Positions 47,801 to 61,952 of a stretch of 64,000 nt of DNA are shown here, piece by piece (the first letter of the stretch is position 1; each line of letters starts with the position of its first letter). The notes below the pieces were generated by a model. The model saw nothing but the letters and a program-made list of their open reading frames with translations. It made no database searches and was not told the origin of the DNA. The DNA is from Epinephelus fuscoguttatus (taxonomy: Eukaryota; Chordata; Actinopteri; Perciformes; Serranidae): positions 39,600,059 through 39,664,058 of the forward strand of contig NC_064755.1 of the NCBI RefSeq assembly GCF_011397635.1. Reading direction: 5' to 3'. A program made the position numbers and the translations under genes.

Positions 47801-50800
47801 CTGTGCTGTAATACTATGAGAGAAATATCTTTTATGAATCAAGCCTTGAGACGGGGCAGAGAGCAGTTAGTGATGCACAATTCATGGTGCTATCAGTGGC
47901 CACAATCTGAGAATTAGCTCATGAATGTGGCTAAAACAGTGATTATACAATGCTGCTTGAGATCATCAAATTGTTTCACATGCATCTTGTAACCTGGTTG
48001 ATCAGCAAAATTGTTTAAAATGCTAGGGTTTTTTTTGGCACGTGATGTTGTTTACCAGATGTTGACACACAAATCTGACAGGTCAGAAAATATCCCACAG
48101 GCTGTCGGGGTCGTGACCTCTGACTTGTGCTGCTCGTCAGAGAGGTGGAGGCTCATCCTGCTGGTCAACATGATCATCAGGCTTCAGTGATGCTGAGCCA
48201 ATGGAGCCGTCTGCCTGCCTGCTGGAGGAAGTGACACAGACGGCTGTGAGCTGCCTGACAGCGAGCTCCGTTCACTAAATCACTCCCATCTTTGACCTGA
48301 TTAGACTTATTTCCCGCTGCTGCGTCTGATTTAAAAACTGGAGATTTTGCAAAAACAGCACAGACTTTGTTTCTCTTCAAACAAAAGTATCCTCTCCATC
48401 GCTGCAGCAGTAGCTGCAGCTGGATATTAATCTGTTGTCAATTATTACAGCAGCTAAGACACGTCTGGAAAAATCACCTAAGTATGAACACACACAAACA
48501 AGTCACAAAGATCCTTCATTGTGTAAAGAATTAAAAAAATGTGTCACGGGTGCCAGAGAGGATCATCTAAATCAGTCAGACCATCCAGCAGCAGCGATAG
48601 GAGACCGTCAGACTTGGATCTGGATCTCGTGTCTCTGCTCTGCCAAGTCTCTCTCCGTCTTTCGCCAGCAGCTCCAATAAATCGAGCAGGTCTTTGGCTC
48701 GCCTCAGACAGGAGCAGATTTCTCTCAGCTGCGAGGAAACAAATGCACCTTAAAGGGAGAGACAATTTACCCATCATTCCCTTCTTTCCCAGTGTCTTTT
48801 GTTTTTGTCCTCAGCAGCCAAATTCATCACCGCTGGCAAACGTTTCCACAGCTCGCCAAGTTTTCCGAGCGTTGAGCTCATTTACACAGCTGGAGGAGAC
48901 AGAGGAAATACTTTAGCACAGAGGTCACAGGGTCATGGCGGGGTCCAAGGGTCACCAAATTAGTGCCTGGTGCAAGGACACTGGAGCAGAAGCAGTTGGA
49001 GTTATAATTATAGAGACAGACACTTTGAATTTACAGTAGAAATCTTTATGGCTTTCTTACAGCTCCTAAAGTCAGATGGATGAATATAATCACTGGATGA
49101 GATTTAGACCAGAAATAAAATGTGAAAAACAGCATATAGATTTCTATGATATATAAACGTCTGTCTGTGCTCTACAAGCTGCTCCTATATTCCAGAGTGG
49201 TGACACAGTTTCTGGAGAGCTGAGAAGAAAAAAGCTGGAATAGTTGGAAGGTCACCGGAGCTCTGAGCACAAAACCATGAGGAAGGAAAAATTAAGACTT
49301 CTATCAGAATCTGTTTTTATTATTTCTCTCCTGGTATTCCACACAAATAAAGTCACTGTGATGATCTGACTGAGGAAGAATGCCTTGGATTGTCTTTACA
49401 CATAATTTATCATACAGTTTTTATCCTTTATTTGGATGATACAGATTGGACTTCTGTATGAAATCATCTCTTCCCTCCTTTTTCCAGCCTGCTCTCACTT
49501 TCCTGTCGTGGAAAGTAAAAAGAGCGGTGACGTCATTTTCATCATCCTTTATTATCTGTCTTTTTGTCAGACTTGGCAGCGTTACGAGGCCTTCCAGTCC
49601 TCCCTCGCTCCTTCTGTCAGCTGGCCTTCCCGATAATAGAGATTTTAATTGAAACCAGAAGAAGGTCCAGATTCAGTTGGTGCGGGAGGAAGAGGAGGGA
49701 GGCGAAGGGTTTCTGATAACAGTGAGGAGGCTCCGTCAGGTTCTGTCTACTGCGGGACAGATTTCAGTAGCAAATTTCATAGTATGAAATTAAATCAAAC
49801 TGAGAAAACAAGCTGAAGTTACAGTACAGATGGATCCAAACATGAAGGTGCAGAAATTGATATTAAACTGTCATGTGACCCAAATAACAGAAGTCTAGAT
49901 CTTTCATACTTTGTTTCAGTGCTCAGCTCAGAGTATGGTTACTTTAGTAAAAGTAGTAGGCCTAACAATACAGTGTGGAAATACTATAATAAAATTTAAC
50001 TTGGGTAAATGTAGGCATATACAAGCAACCCAGTCGCCAGAGGAAAATTTTGGTGTTGTATGATTCTGCAAACCATGGATACATTTCTAAAGTGACAAGG
50101 TCATAACTGCCTTAATTCTTGGTGACATGGATTCAACAAAGTGCTGGAAACATTCCTCAGAGATTTCTGTCCATATTGACATGATGACATCACACAGTTG
50201 CTGCAGATTTGTCGGCTGCACATCTATGATGTGAATCTCCCGTTCCACCACATCCCAAAGGTGCTCTATTGGACTGAGATCTGGTGACTGTGGAGGCCAT
50301 TGGAGTACAGTGAACTCATTGTCATGTTTGAGATGATCTGAGCTTTGTGACATGGTGCGTTATCCTGCTGGAAGTAGCCATCAGAAGATGGGTACACTGT
50401 GGTCATAAAGGGATGGACACAGTCAGCAACAATACTCAGGTAGGCTGTGGTGTTTAAACCATGCTCAGTTGGTACTAAGAAAATCTCCCCCACACCACCA
50501 GCAGCAGCCTGAACCGTTGATACAAGGCAGGATGGATCCATGCTTTCATGTTGTTTACACCAAATTCTGACCCTACCATCTGAATGTGGCAGCAGAAATC
50601 CAGACTCATCGGACCAGGCAACGTTTTTCCAATCTTCTATTGTCCAGTTTTGGTGAGCCTGTGTGAACTGTAGCCTCAGTTTCCTGTTGTTAGCTGACAG
50701 GAGTGGCACCTGGTGTGGTCTTCTGCTGCTGTAGCCCATCTGCTTCAAGGTTGGACAAGGTGTTGTTGGTTCAGAGATGGTCTGCTGCAGACCTTGGTTG

Positions 50801-53800
50801 GAACCAGTGCTTATTTGACTTCCTGTTGCCTTTCTATCATCTTGAACCAGTCTGGCCATTCTCCTCTGACCTCTGGCATCAACAAGGCATTTTGGCTCAC
50901 TGGATATTTTCTCTTTTTGGGACCATCCTCTGTAAACCCTAGAGATGGTTGTGGGTGAAAATCCCAGTAAATACTCAGACCGGCCCGTCTGGCACCAACA
51001 ACCATGCCACGCTCAAAGTCACTTAAATCACCTTTTGTCTCCATTCTGATGCTCAGCTTGAACTTCAGCAGCTCATCTTGACCATGTCTACATGCCTAAA
51101 TGTATTGAGTTGCTGCCACGTGATTGGCTGATTAGCTATTTGTGATCATGAGCAGTTGAACAGGTGTACCTAATAAAGTGGCTGGTGAGTGTATATTATT
51201 CTGTTGGATTATGATTACTGATGCATTAATGTGTTCATCACTTGGAGCTTATTTTAATGACTTCATATACTGCTGGTTTGGTTGAATCTATAATAACACA
51301 TCATCATTGATTATTGATTATATTTTGTATTAATAATCTGCATCTGTAAAGTAACTAAAGCTGTCAGATGAATACATTCCAGCACTGCTTTTTATTGTCT
51401 CTAAGAAATAAAAAGAAAAGAAACAAACAAACAATCATGCCAGTAAAACTTCCCTCAACAACTGAATATTTCTCAACATTTGTGTCTCATTTTATGAACC
51501 TCAAGTATTTTAATCCTGGTTCAACGAGGTGAAGCACTTTGAGACTTTGTTGTTATTATAATGATTATTATTTATAGTGTTGGTTCCGCCCTGTTGGAAG
51601 GTGCTCTCAGTATTTGTTCCCTCCACATACCTGTGGGTAAAGAACACCTGTGTGTGATTTAGTATTTTGGTCCTTTTCTTTCTGTGGGAACGTGGAGCAG
51701 GAACAGAATCTGATTCCAGGCCAGAGGGGCTCTTAGAGGAAACTCTGATTCCAGAAGATCTTTCAGTGATGAAGTGTAATTTACGTTTTGTGGAAGCCAT
51801 TTTCCCTCAAAGTCCTCCTCAATTAGAGACTTTCCTACAGAGCTCCGAAAAAGGGACATAAACCTTGTGCATTTAGCGGTGGGTTTAAAGAGTCGGTGGA
51901 CAGAGTGATATTGATGGAGTGATGGCAGTGAGACAGTTTTTCCAAGAAGGAGAGATTTTAATCTGCTCGTGTAGGAGTAGAAATGACTCTGCTGGAAATC
52001 CACAGGCCAGTTATCTATGTGGGCTGGTTATACTGGGCAAATGATGTTGTGTCAGCTGAGTGTCTTTTCTGTGTTTCAGATCTTCAGCTCTGCTTCAACT
52101 TTGACACAAAGAACTTCAAGATCTTCTATGGGTCTAAAGAAAACCAGTTTGGTTACACAGTCCAGCAGCACGAGGTGGGAGGACGCCAGTGGTAAGAATC
52201 CCAGTTTACTATTCATCCACCACTGCCAGAAACCAGTCTGTAGAAATTGTATCATCACACAGACACAAGTGTGCATCTATTCGGGGACGAGAGGCTTGTG
52301 ACAGCGTGAGACTGATGATGTCCTCCTCAACTGAGCTGTAACGTTAGCTAGCTCAGCGGAGGACATTTTTTCCATTAGGCCTTTCCTATCTAACCAAAAG
52401 CCCATTTCTCTGACATCTTGTTCTCCGCGAAACAAATGCTCAATGCTCTTAAGTCCCATTTCTTCGAAAGTAAGACAACACAATTTCAAGAAAAAATGTT
52501 TACGTTTCTGTAAACCACGGATATGGTGCATTCGCAGTGGATACATTAAAACTTTTCTCAACAATGCTGTGGTGAACATGTGGTTAGATTTAGGCACAAA
52601 AACCACTTGGTTATAGTTAAGAAAAGATCAGATGTTGGTCTAAAATACCCACCTTTGGTAGCACAAAAGCCACTGTTAAAGCAGACATGGGGCAATGAAA
52701 AACACCAGAGATTAGAGGCTCAAACACCATTGGGAAATGCAATGAAGGGTTGGTCAAAATTAGTAAAAATTAGTGGCTCAAATGCCTCTAGAAGCCCATG
52801 AAGGGATTGTAAAAACACCTGGGATCAGTGGCTCACATGGTACCAGGAATCCCCTTGAAGGGTCAGCAAGAACAACCAAGATTGATGGCACAAACACCAC
52901 TGAGAAACCCTGTGAAGAGCACTTAAAAACACCCAGGATCAGTGGCTCAAATGCCGCTGGAGAACACAGCGAAGGATCAGTAAAAACACCCGGGATCGGT
53001 GGTTCAAACACTGCTGAGAAAGGCCACGAAGGGCTGGTAAAACACATCCAGGATTGCTGGGAAATGCCATGGGTGGTCTGAAAAAAGTACCCAGCGCTGG
53101 TGCCATTAATATAACTGGAGAACAGCACAAAGGGGGAGTTACAACACCCAGGATTGGTGGCTCACACGCTGATGGGAAACGCAGCAAAGGGTTGGTGAAA
53201 GCCCCTGGGATTGGTGGCTCAAACACAGCTGGGAAACACCGCAAATGGTCGGTAATAATACCAAGTGTTGTTGGCTGATCCTGAACTGAAACTTACTACA
53301 AGGAGTGTGAATTTTCGGAGAAACGGGACTTTGGAGTGATGGGCATTGGTTTTTGGGATAACAGGCCATAGAAGAAGTGGGCTTTTGGTGCAGTGGGACA
53401 TTTTTCGGACTAATGTGGCTTTAGAATTTTGGGCCATCTGAACAATGGCACGGTACCCTCAGTGGTACGAGGTGAGCTAGCAGGAGATGCATGCTTCCTC
53501 CTGTGTGGTGATCTGCTTGGCAGGTGTAGTTCTGTAGAAAGAAAATAGTTCCTACATGAAACTGCTCACAAGGTCTGTGGATTATCTTGAGTAACCAGGT
53601 CATGATTTCTGTGAAGAGACATTCCTGTTGAGTCCTTCAGATGTATTTTTGGGAGCTTTGAGCACCACAAGCCGAGTGCCATCTAGTTCTGTTATATAGG
53701 AGAGAAGGCAGACATTTCTACAGCCGAACTCTCCAACACATCTCGACTGATAAATAGCACTATAGGTAAGAGGATAAATATGTAGTGAACTTTGGGTGAG

Positions 53801-55102
53801 CTGCCCCTTTAAGATAAATCACAATATAGATATCCACTCCATTATCAACAAAGCTTCAAGGTGTTCACAAGGATCACGTTTTGTTAGACAGCAGTTGGAC
53901 GTCTCAGTTCGTCTCCTCTCCAAGTCTCTTCAGGTAGAGACAGAGTGGATCATGTCTGTCTGTCTGTCTGTTGAGTTTCAGGATTTAATGGAGACTGTGG
54001 ATCTGTCAGATGTGTCCTGGGAAAGTGAGTCGAAAAACTTTCAACTCTGAGTCGTTTCCAGGAAAGTTGGTTGCTATTTTTTGTCTTGTCAGTGAATCAT
54101 TTTAAGAAGTCAGGCTCATGTTGGGATGACACGTTTTCCATTGAAGTGTCTGATCACTGGAGCAGGTGATTTATCATCCTCTCTTGCATAATCTCGTCGT
54201 GATGCTATGGCCACATAGATTATTATTATTCTGTCCCTGTACAGTTTGTCCTTGGCTCCCCATCAGTCTGCTGTTAGTGTTTGCCTCGTCTCATCCTTCA
54301 TCTTTATGTTTCCAACCTGCTGCTGGATTCTCAAACACCAGGAGACACATTTCAGCCTCCAGCTGCTTCTGTCTGCAGCAACTATGAGATCTCATACTTT
54401 GGTTTCTCTCTATTTAAACTCTTCAGATGTCATCTCGAGTCTCATTAAATCTCATCAGTGATGGAGGAACCATTCAGATCTCTTATTTATGTAAAGGTAC
54501 TAATGCCATATGACCTTCTTTCAAGAACACTCAGTAAGTGTTTGGGAACTGGAACAATAATAGATCTTTATGACAGAATATTTTACACAGATAGTATAAC
54601 TGTTTAACCACAGTATCTACGGCAGCTGCTCATTTCAGGTTTCGTTAAGTGGTTGAAGATTTTGACTCTAAACAGCCAACTACTTGAACCTGGAGTGGAC
54701 ATGACCTCTGGCCTGGCTTTAATGTTAGTCATTAGCTCCCGTTAATGAACCTGCTCACACCCAAAGGACCGTATTTACGTGGGTTTTGTTGGAAGCGGCA
54801 CATTCTTGAGAAACAGTGAAATGTGACATAAAAATTAGTCACTTAAACACACAAACTGCTGGTTAAAAGTCATCACGTCTACAAAAATGTGAGGAGTACG
54901 GGTGTCAGAGGTCACAGGACCCTGAAGGTTTACAGGTACAAATAATATCCCTGAGAACTATCCTGGATGAAAGAGACAAGCAGACTTTTATTAGTGGATT
55001 ATTCCACTACGGTGAGTCTGTCTGGATAACAACACCTGAAATGTTAAATGTCACCAGGCTGTGTAGCAAAAACAACTCTGTAGAATAACGATCCCCTCCT
55101 TT

Positions 55103-55138
<36 letters not shown>

Positions 55139-56924
55139 CAGAGTGATGGGCTTCCCAGAGGGAGGCTGGGGAATAACAAACCACAACACATAGTTTCCAG
55201 ATCCGCCGCTCTGCCTGCAGGACGCAGGAGAAGCCGGTCGTGAGACAAACGCAAATACTTTCCACTTATTTACCTGCGACTTCAAAGGGAGAGATTCTGT
55301 AATCCTGGAAGACTGTGAGGTATTCATCACGGCTCGAATGCTTCCAGATAAGACAAAAAAAAAAAAAAAAGGGGGACGATACAGAGAAGCAGGAATGTTG
55401 CACAATCTCACCTGCAACTGCAGACGGGACGACTCTCACTTCTTTCACTTTTAATCACATTTTGTATCTCATTTAATTTCTCCTGATTTTTTCCAGCGGC
55501 ACCAACAGACTTTAAAATGACACTAAAGATACAAGATCCCTGGATTTGATTGGATCATACAACAAATACATTGCAGGGAGGTTTCACCGTTAACAGTTCA
55601 AATGAATTGGTGTGAAAGGTATCAGTCAAACTGGCTCATTTGTGGTGTGAAAGCAGTGTAGATCAGGGGCTGCTAACTATCAGTCTGGAAATTCATTGGT
55701 AAAAAAAAAAAAGTGCAGGGGCCTCGGGGATCGCTCACCCCCTTCACTTCTGGCAGTGCCCCCAGTGTTACACTCCTACATGCAAATCGAACCAGACGGC
55801 GGTAAACAACATGGATCTTTCAGAAGAGCAGTTCGACAACCTTTTCGCGGAAGTTGCAACTCTACATAAAGTTGCAAATTTAAAACCTCTGCAGCGCCTT
55901 TGTTTATGGTATTTATTAGAGGAATGCGATGTTTTGGCATGTCTGCCGACTGGCTTTGGGAAAAGCTTGATTTATCAAGCTTGGCCAACTGCATGCTCGC
56001 TGTAAGCAAATATGCTGGAAAAAACACAAACACGGATGAGGACATCGCCAAGGGAAGGGTGTCCATTGTGTTTGGATCCCTGAGACCTTTGTTGCCAGTG
56101 ACAAATGGCGGAAAGTGCTCCAGAACGAAATATATCAGAAGAGATTGATAGGACTGGCAGTGGATGAGGTTCATACTGTCGTCCAATGGTAAGTCAAGTT
56201 TAACGTCACCGTTAATTTAATGTTAACATTCGTCAGCCAGTGTAAAAAATATAAATACAGTACTGCCTTTCCACGGATGTATAGCATTTGCATATTTCCC
56301 AAAATGCTGTATTATCTAACGTTACAGTGAGCTTAGCTTGACTTACCATTTCGAACTGCAGACATGTCTTGACTGGACTTCTTTCGGAGTATAAAAACGT
56401 TGCCACTAATGCCCTTTTTTTCCTGTCATGAGGAGTGGAAGGTCCTCGAAGCTTGCTGTATCTGTAGGTACACAATTCCTGGGGACACCTGCACGTTTCG
56501 GCCCCGCCCCTTCCATTGTGACTGGCTAAAGCGCAGCATCGTTCAACCTACCGTCCATTAATCTATTGGGCAGTTTATAGAAAATTAATTGATGGCTATT
56601 TGATGCACAAACCTGTGGGTGTCATCATGGTAGCTACGTCTATCATTTTTCCAGTCTGTGTTCTTGACTTGCTCTTGACTAACACCTGACAACCTTTATC
56701 CTAACTTAACCCTAAACCAAGTTAAAACTCTCAAACAGCCGTCAGAAGAAATGAGCATCTGTGATTTAAACAGGTAAACTCCATCACAGCTGCAGGTACA
56801 AAAATAACTGAGCACCGGAGTCTGAGGAGAAACACGTCGGATAAAAACTTTATTTATCCAGAGGGAAACTGCTTCAGCAGTCACCAACAAGAAAAGAGTG
56901 TATTGTTATACAAGCTGCAGGAGT

Positions 56925-56966
<42 letters not shown>

Positions 56967-59900
56967 TGAGTGAGTGTGAGTGTGAGTGTGAGAGAGTGAG
57001 AGTGAGAGTGAGTGAGAGAGAGAGAGAGAGAGAGTTGCTGAATGCAAATGGAAATGAACACTGACATTTTAAACTATGTGTGAATTTTTCCTGCTGGAGC
57101 CACTGCAGCTAAACGTGTGAGCTGCAAATCAAATCAGTTTTATTTACGGTCCCCTGAGTTACACTTAACGTCTCTCAGCGCTGGACAGCAGCCACGTTAA
57201 GAGAAAATAAATGAACTGGTGAAAACTTTAACAAAAGCAAAGCAGAGCTGCATGTGGGGCCGTGTGTGTTTGTTTGTTGAGGATGTTGTTGTGTCTGTTA
57301 GGGGTCGAACTGTTGACCTGTGTCGACCTCTGAGGTCAAACCTCTGGCGGAACATGTTTACAGAGACGAGTGTTTATGTCATCTGGCAGCCTCTATGTTG
57401 GATCTGTGTGTGTTTGTGTCTGCTTTAGTTTGGGTTTTTCTCCTTTCACTCAACAAGCACGCTCAACCAAACAGAACTGCCACTGCTTAAGCTAAACTGC
57501 TGGCATGGCTGATGAGCTGTTGATTTATCTTGCGTTTCTTGATTCATTTAATAGTTTAGTGTCTTTTTAATTGACTCGTAACTGTCATAACTCAAAGAAA
57601 CCTAAAGAAAAGACAAGATTTAAATCATTTCCAAATCTTTCCAGCAGCAGCAGCAGAGCTTGAAAGCATAAAAATGTCTAAAACATTTACATTAATCTTC
57701 AGGTTGTGAAGAGTGAGAACTTTTTTTGGAGCTGTATTTAAATGTGAAACACACCACCTTATTCACACCAAATCTGTGAGGGGGCTGGATCACAAGGGGG
57801 AATGAAATGCCCTATCAGATGGGACTTAAAGGATCGTTGGACATTTAAGCAGCAAAACTAAAAACCATAGTTAAAACTTGACAGAGAACAGAACTAAAAT
57901 TTTAGCTTCTGAAATATTCTGTGAAGCTACGGTGCTTCTTGTGGTAATTGTGCACAGTATCTCTCGTAATGGGGAGTCAGAGAGCAGTTCTGCAGCTCTG
58001 CTCTGATTTCTGCTACATTCACATTTTACAGAATGTCATTAATATTTTCAGCATTAATGATGTGTTATTTCACCCACCAGAAACCCTTCCACATGTCCTT
58101 GTGTGTGTAACAAGCAGAGTGCATTGTGAACCCGCCTATGTGCATCTTACTGTCTGAATAATCCATCCATCCATCCATCCATCCATCACTTATCCAAAGC
58201 TGGCTCACAAGAAGAAGCAGGCTGAGCAAAGTATTCCAGATACCCTTCTCCCAAGCAACGCTTTCCAGCTCTTCCTGGGGGATCTGAAGGCGTCCCCTGG
58301 CCAAACAAGATATGTAATCCCTCCAGTGTATTCTGGGTTTACCCCGGGCCTCCTACCAGTGGGACATGCCCAGAACACCTTTATTGGGAGGCACACACGA
58401 GGCATCCTGATCAGATGCCTGAACCACCTCAAGTGACCCCTTTAAATTTGAAGGAGCAGCGGCTCTACTCCGAGCTCCCTCCAGATGTCTGAGCTCCTTA
58501 CCCTATCTCTAAGACTGAGCCCAGACACCCCACGGAGGAAACTCATTTCGGCTGCTTGTATCTGCGATCTCATTCTTTCGGTCACTACCCAGAGCTCATG
58601 ACCATAAGTGAGGGTTGGGACGTAGATGGACCAGTAAATCAAAAACTTTGCATTCAGGCTCAGCTCCCTCATCTCTTATTTATCTCAATAATGCACCCTT
58701 TAAAAAGCAAGAAAATACTGTGCCATTTTGACTTGCTTTTTGTTGGTCAATGACGGACTCACTTTCTGCTGCCTCAAAACAGCAACACACCAACAAGGCG
58801 CCTGACCACATCTCATTTTAACACCTACACCCCATGGGTGCCGAAGTGAGCTCGGTACATTTGCGACCAACATGGGCTCTGGTTGTGAAAAAAGAGTGTT
58901 GCCAGTTGCACTGGATGTGAAATAAGGCCCACTGTGTCTACCGTATTGGTAGTTTGATGAGCTCCATCAGAGAACAAGAAACAGAGATCAGAGTCTAAAA
59001 CCAGCAGGAGCAGGAAATATGCACCTCTCTTTATTAGAGAGGATTTAAGAAGATTATTTTTCCTTTTCTCAATATTGTTCTCTTCACCATTATACCCAAG
59101 CCCCCTGCAGAATAAAGCAGGTCCACACACTGTACAGGGCTGATGAAAGGCTCTGCGGGAGCTGCAGGAAATCAGCAATTAAGTAACAAATAGTCCAATA
59201 AAGCAGTAGTAGGAGAGGGCAGGTAAAGGTCTGAGGTTTCACCTGAAGGCTAAATGACAGCACCTGTTGAGGAAATGATGGAGTGATGTCAGAGGATGAG
59301 AGGCTGGATTGTGTCTGCTGCTGCAGGCTGCAGGATGTGGCCTCTGTGGTTTGTCAGCGCTGCTCTCCGTCCGTTTGATGTGGACGGGAGACACATTAGC
59401 AGATTGAGGGTTAGCGCTCTACTATGGCATCTCCTCTGGTATGTGACTCAGCCGTCTTCCCAGAACCGCCGTCCAGACCGCATGTGGAGGTGTTTACTCC
59501 GGTTAATACTAACGACCTGCTTGCTGTGTGACACTGCAGCAGCAGGATGTGACCTCTGAGCACAGGAGGGGAAAATTAATCACCACCAAACTACATCTGA
59601 AAATAAATCAGACAATTTATTAGTTTCTGTCGACACGTGACAGCAGTCACCACATGTCAGGGTACTGTGTCAGAGTCCAACCCAGGACACCAAGAATTAC
59701 TACCACAGACGTCTGTGTTTTCAGTATCAGACCAGAGGCTTGAGAAGTGCTCTGAAAAGCTTCTGGATTCACAGAAGTTACGATGAATTTCAGTGACTCA
59801 GAGTCTCAGTGACAGAGGAAACATGACAGCGTCCTCAGGAACGTCTCAGTTCTGCAGAGTACTTCACTTTCCTGTCACCCAGCTGCTCAGTTTAAACACT

Positions 59901-61908
59901 TATCTGTGCCAAAATATGATTTGATACACAGGTTCTTATTGTTGCCAGCACGTTACCTGTTGGAAGTTGTTGTTAGTGACTTGGAGCGTTGGATGAATCA
60001 TCTGCAGATTATTCCTATAAAATGTCAAATAAACAGTGAAGGATATCTCTCTCAGTTTTCTGCCGATGTTTGGCTTCATCAAAATGACTTGAATTTGGCG
60101 CTTTGACAAAAATATGACTGTTCAGAAAACACTCTGTGCATGTGGAGCATAAAAGGACAAAACTATAATCTTAATAGAAGCATCATTCAAGCATGTTTTA
60201 ATTCCAAAAATAGAAGGTTTTATGTGGAGTATAGAATGGCGTGAGAATGAGTCCTACAACCTGGAAATGAGTTTGCAATGTTGTCCTTCTGGTTCTCTTG
60301 AGAGACTAAGAGACTTTTGTGAATGTTCGTGAATTTTTAAGCTTTTATGTGTCTTTCAAAAGTGGTTGTAAACAAATGGCTAAATGAGACAACAGAGCAT
60401 CATCACACTGAACATGGCATTACAGCCTCGTTTTGGTGGAGTTAAGGAAGTGATGTGACCATGGTGTGGTTTGTTTATAGCCTAATGTTAGCTTTCACTT
60501 CTGACAATTGAATTTAGGCTTTTAATTATAAAAGAGGTGTTTGATTGTGAAAATTATCTTGCTGAACAGAAACCTTTGTTTGCCACAGAGCATATTTTCT
60601 GCAGTAATCCCAAATTATATAAATTGGCGTTTTGTAGAGGGAACCAGGATGATGTTAACTTTCAGGTCGGCCTATAAAAAACGTCATCCCTGCAGCACCT
60701 GGACTCAACCTAAACAGCAACTCTCAGGTTAAACTGGTAAAAAGAAAACTGAAGTTTATTAACTAGCAGGCAGACAAGGCCAAATGAACAGAGACATGCA
60801 ACAAACTGCAGCAGGTTGAACCTCTTCGTCACACTGTCAGTTCTGAGGCTGCAGGTTTATATACTGAGGGTGTTAATGACAAAACAGGAAGCAGGTGTGC
60901 AGGTAGATCTGAGGCTCAGGTGATGATGAGGAGCAGCGACGCAGCAGCTGTATCCTTGAGAATTTATACTGAGCCTGTTGACAGATACGATCCAGTGTTT
61001 CTGACTACATGCTGATGTGAATAATTATTTCTGCATCCTTTGGAGGGAAAAAAGAGAAGCAGAGATTTATAGGAATGCTTGTCCAAAGATAAGCGTGAAA
61101 ATGAATCAAAAGTCAAAATTCATAAATAAAGTGGTTTAACAGTGTAAATGAATGAAAGAAATATATATTATGCATTTATTCCTCAATCCAACATGTTTAA
61201 TAATTCATACAGTTCCCACCCTCACAACACAATATTTACTAGATTCCTCACATTTAATATTGTAGATATATTTTGATTTGATTTAATTCAATTGTCAGAA
61301 AAAAAATCTGAAATTTGTCTTTCGTCCCAGCTGTCTTATATAAATACATTTAAGTACAAAAATGCAAAACAACATTTAACAACAAAACCATCTTACAAAT
61401 GCTACAGTTAACACCAGACATTTTGAAAAGTTGATGCAGTGCAAAAAGTTACTTATTCCAGTTACTTTTTAATGAGTGTCTCAGCTTTATTTTGAGGTAT
61501 TCTTGAGTTATGGAGGAAAATATCCAGAGAGGCTGAACACTGTAATGATGAGGTTAATCGATGTTCATTTGTGTGAGTATTGTGATCTCTGAGTTTGTTT
61601 AATTTAAAGTACAAATTGTTTCTTGTCTCTTTTATTTAATAAAATATCACCCAGAATGCACAAAGGATGTCTCTTACACCTCATGCATACATTTAACATA
61701 TTTATTAGTTGTTTTATCCAAAATGTTTCTATGTGCACTGTCTGCTCTTTATTTATTAGACGCATTAAACTTAAATCAGAGCGAGTTTAGCACCAGACTG
61801 AGAGTTAACTACATCTTCTGTTAATTCTGATCTGGCTGCTTCGTCTGAGTCCCAGCAGGGAAGGGTTAACTCATCTCTGTGTGCTGCTTCCTGCACTGTC
61901 TCAGCCTC

Positions 61909-61952
<44 letters not shown>

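Noticed and set aside
52773..53081. 102-codon frame with repeated 'KTPGIGGSN' units
   Set aside because: The repeated peptide reflects minisatellite units with lengths near a multiple of three; other frames are open as well.
52708..53262. CRISPR-like spaced repeats
   Set aside because: The units are contiguous, diverged tandem copies of about 56 bases without unique spacers, so this is a minisatellite in a vertebrate intron.
55007..55417. 136-codon minus frame with a Cys-Val run and a poly-Phe run
   Set aside because: It is produced by reading the (CA)n and poly-A tracts; not a protein.
55776..56186. 136-codon minus-strand frame
   Set aside because: It is the antisense of the broken helicase fragment; the + strand carries the recognisable motifs.
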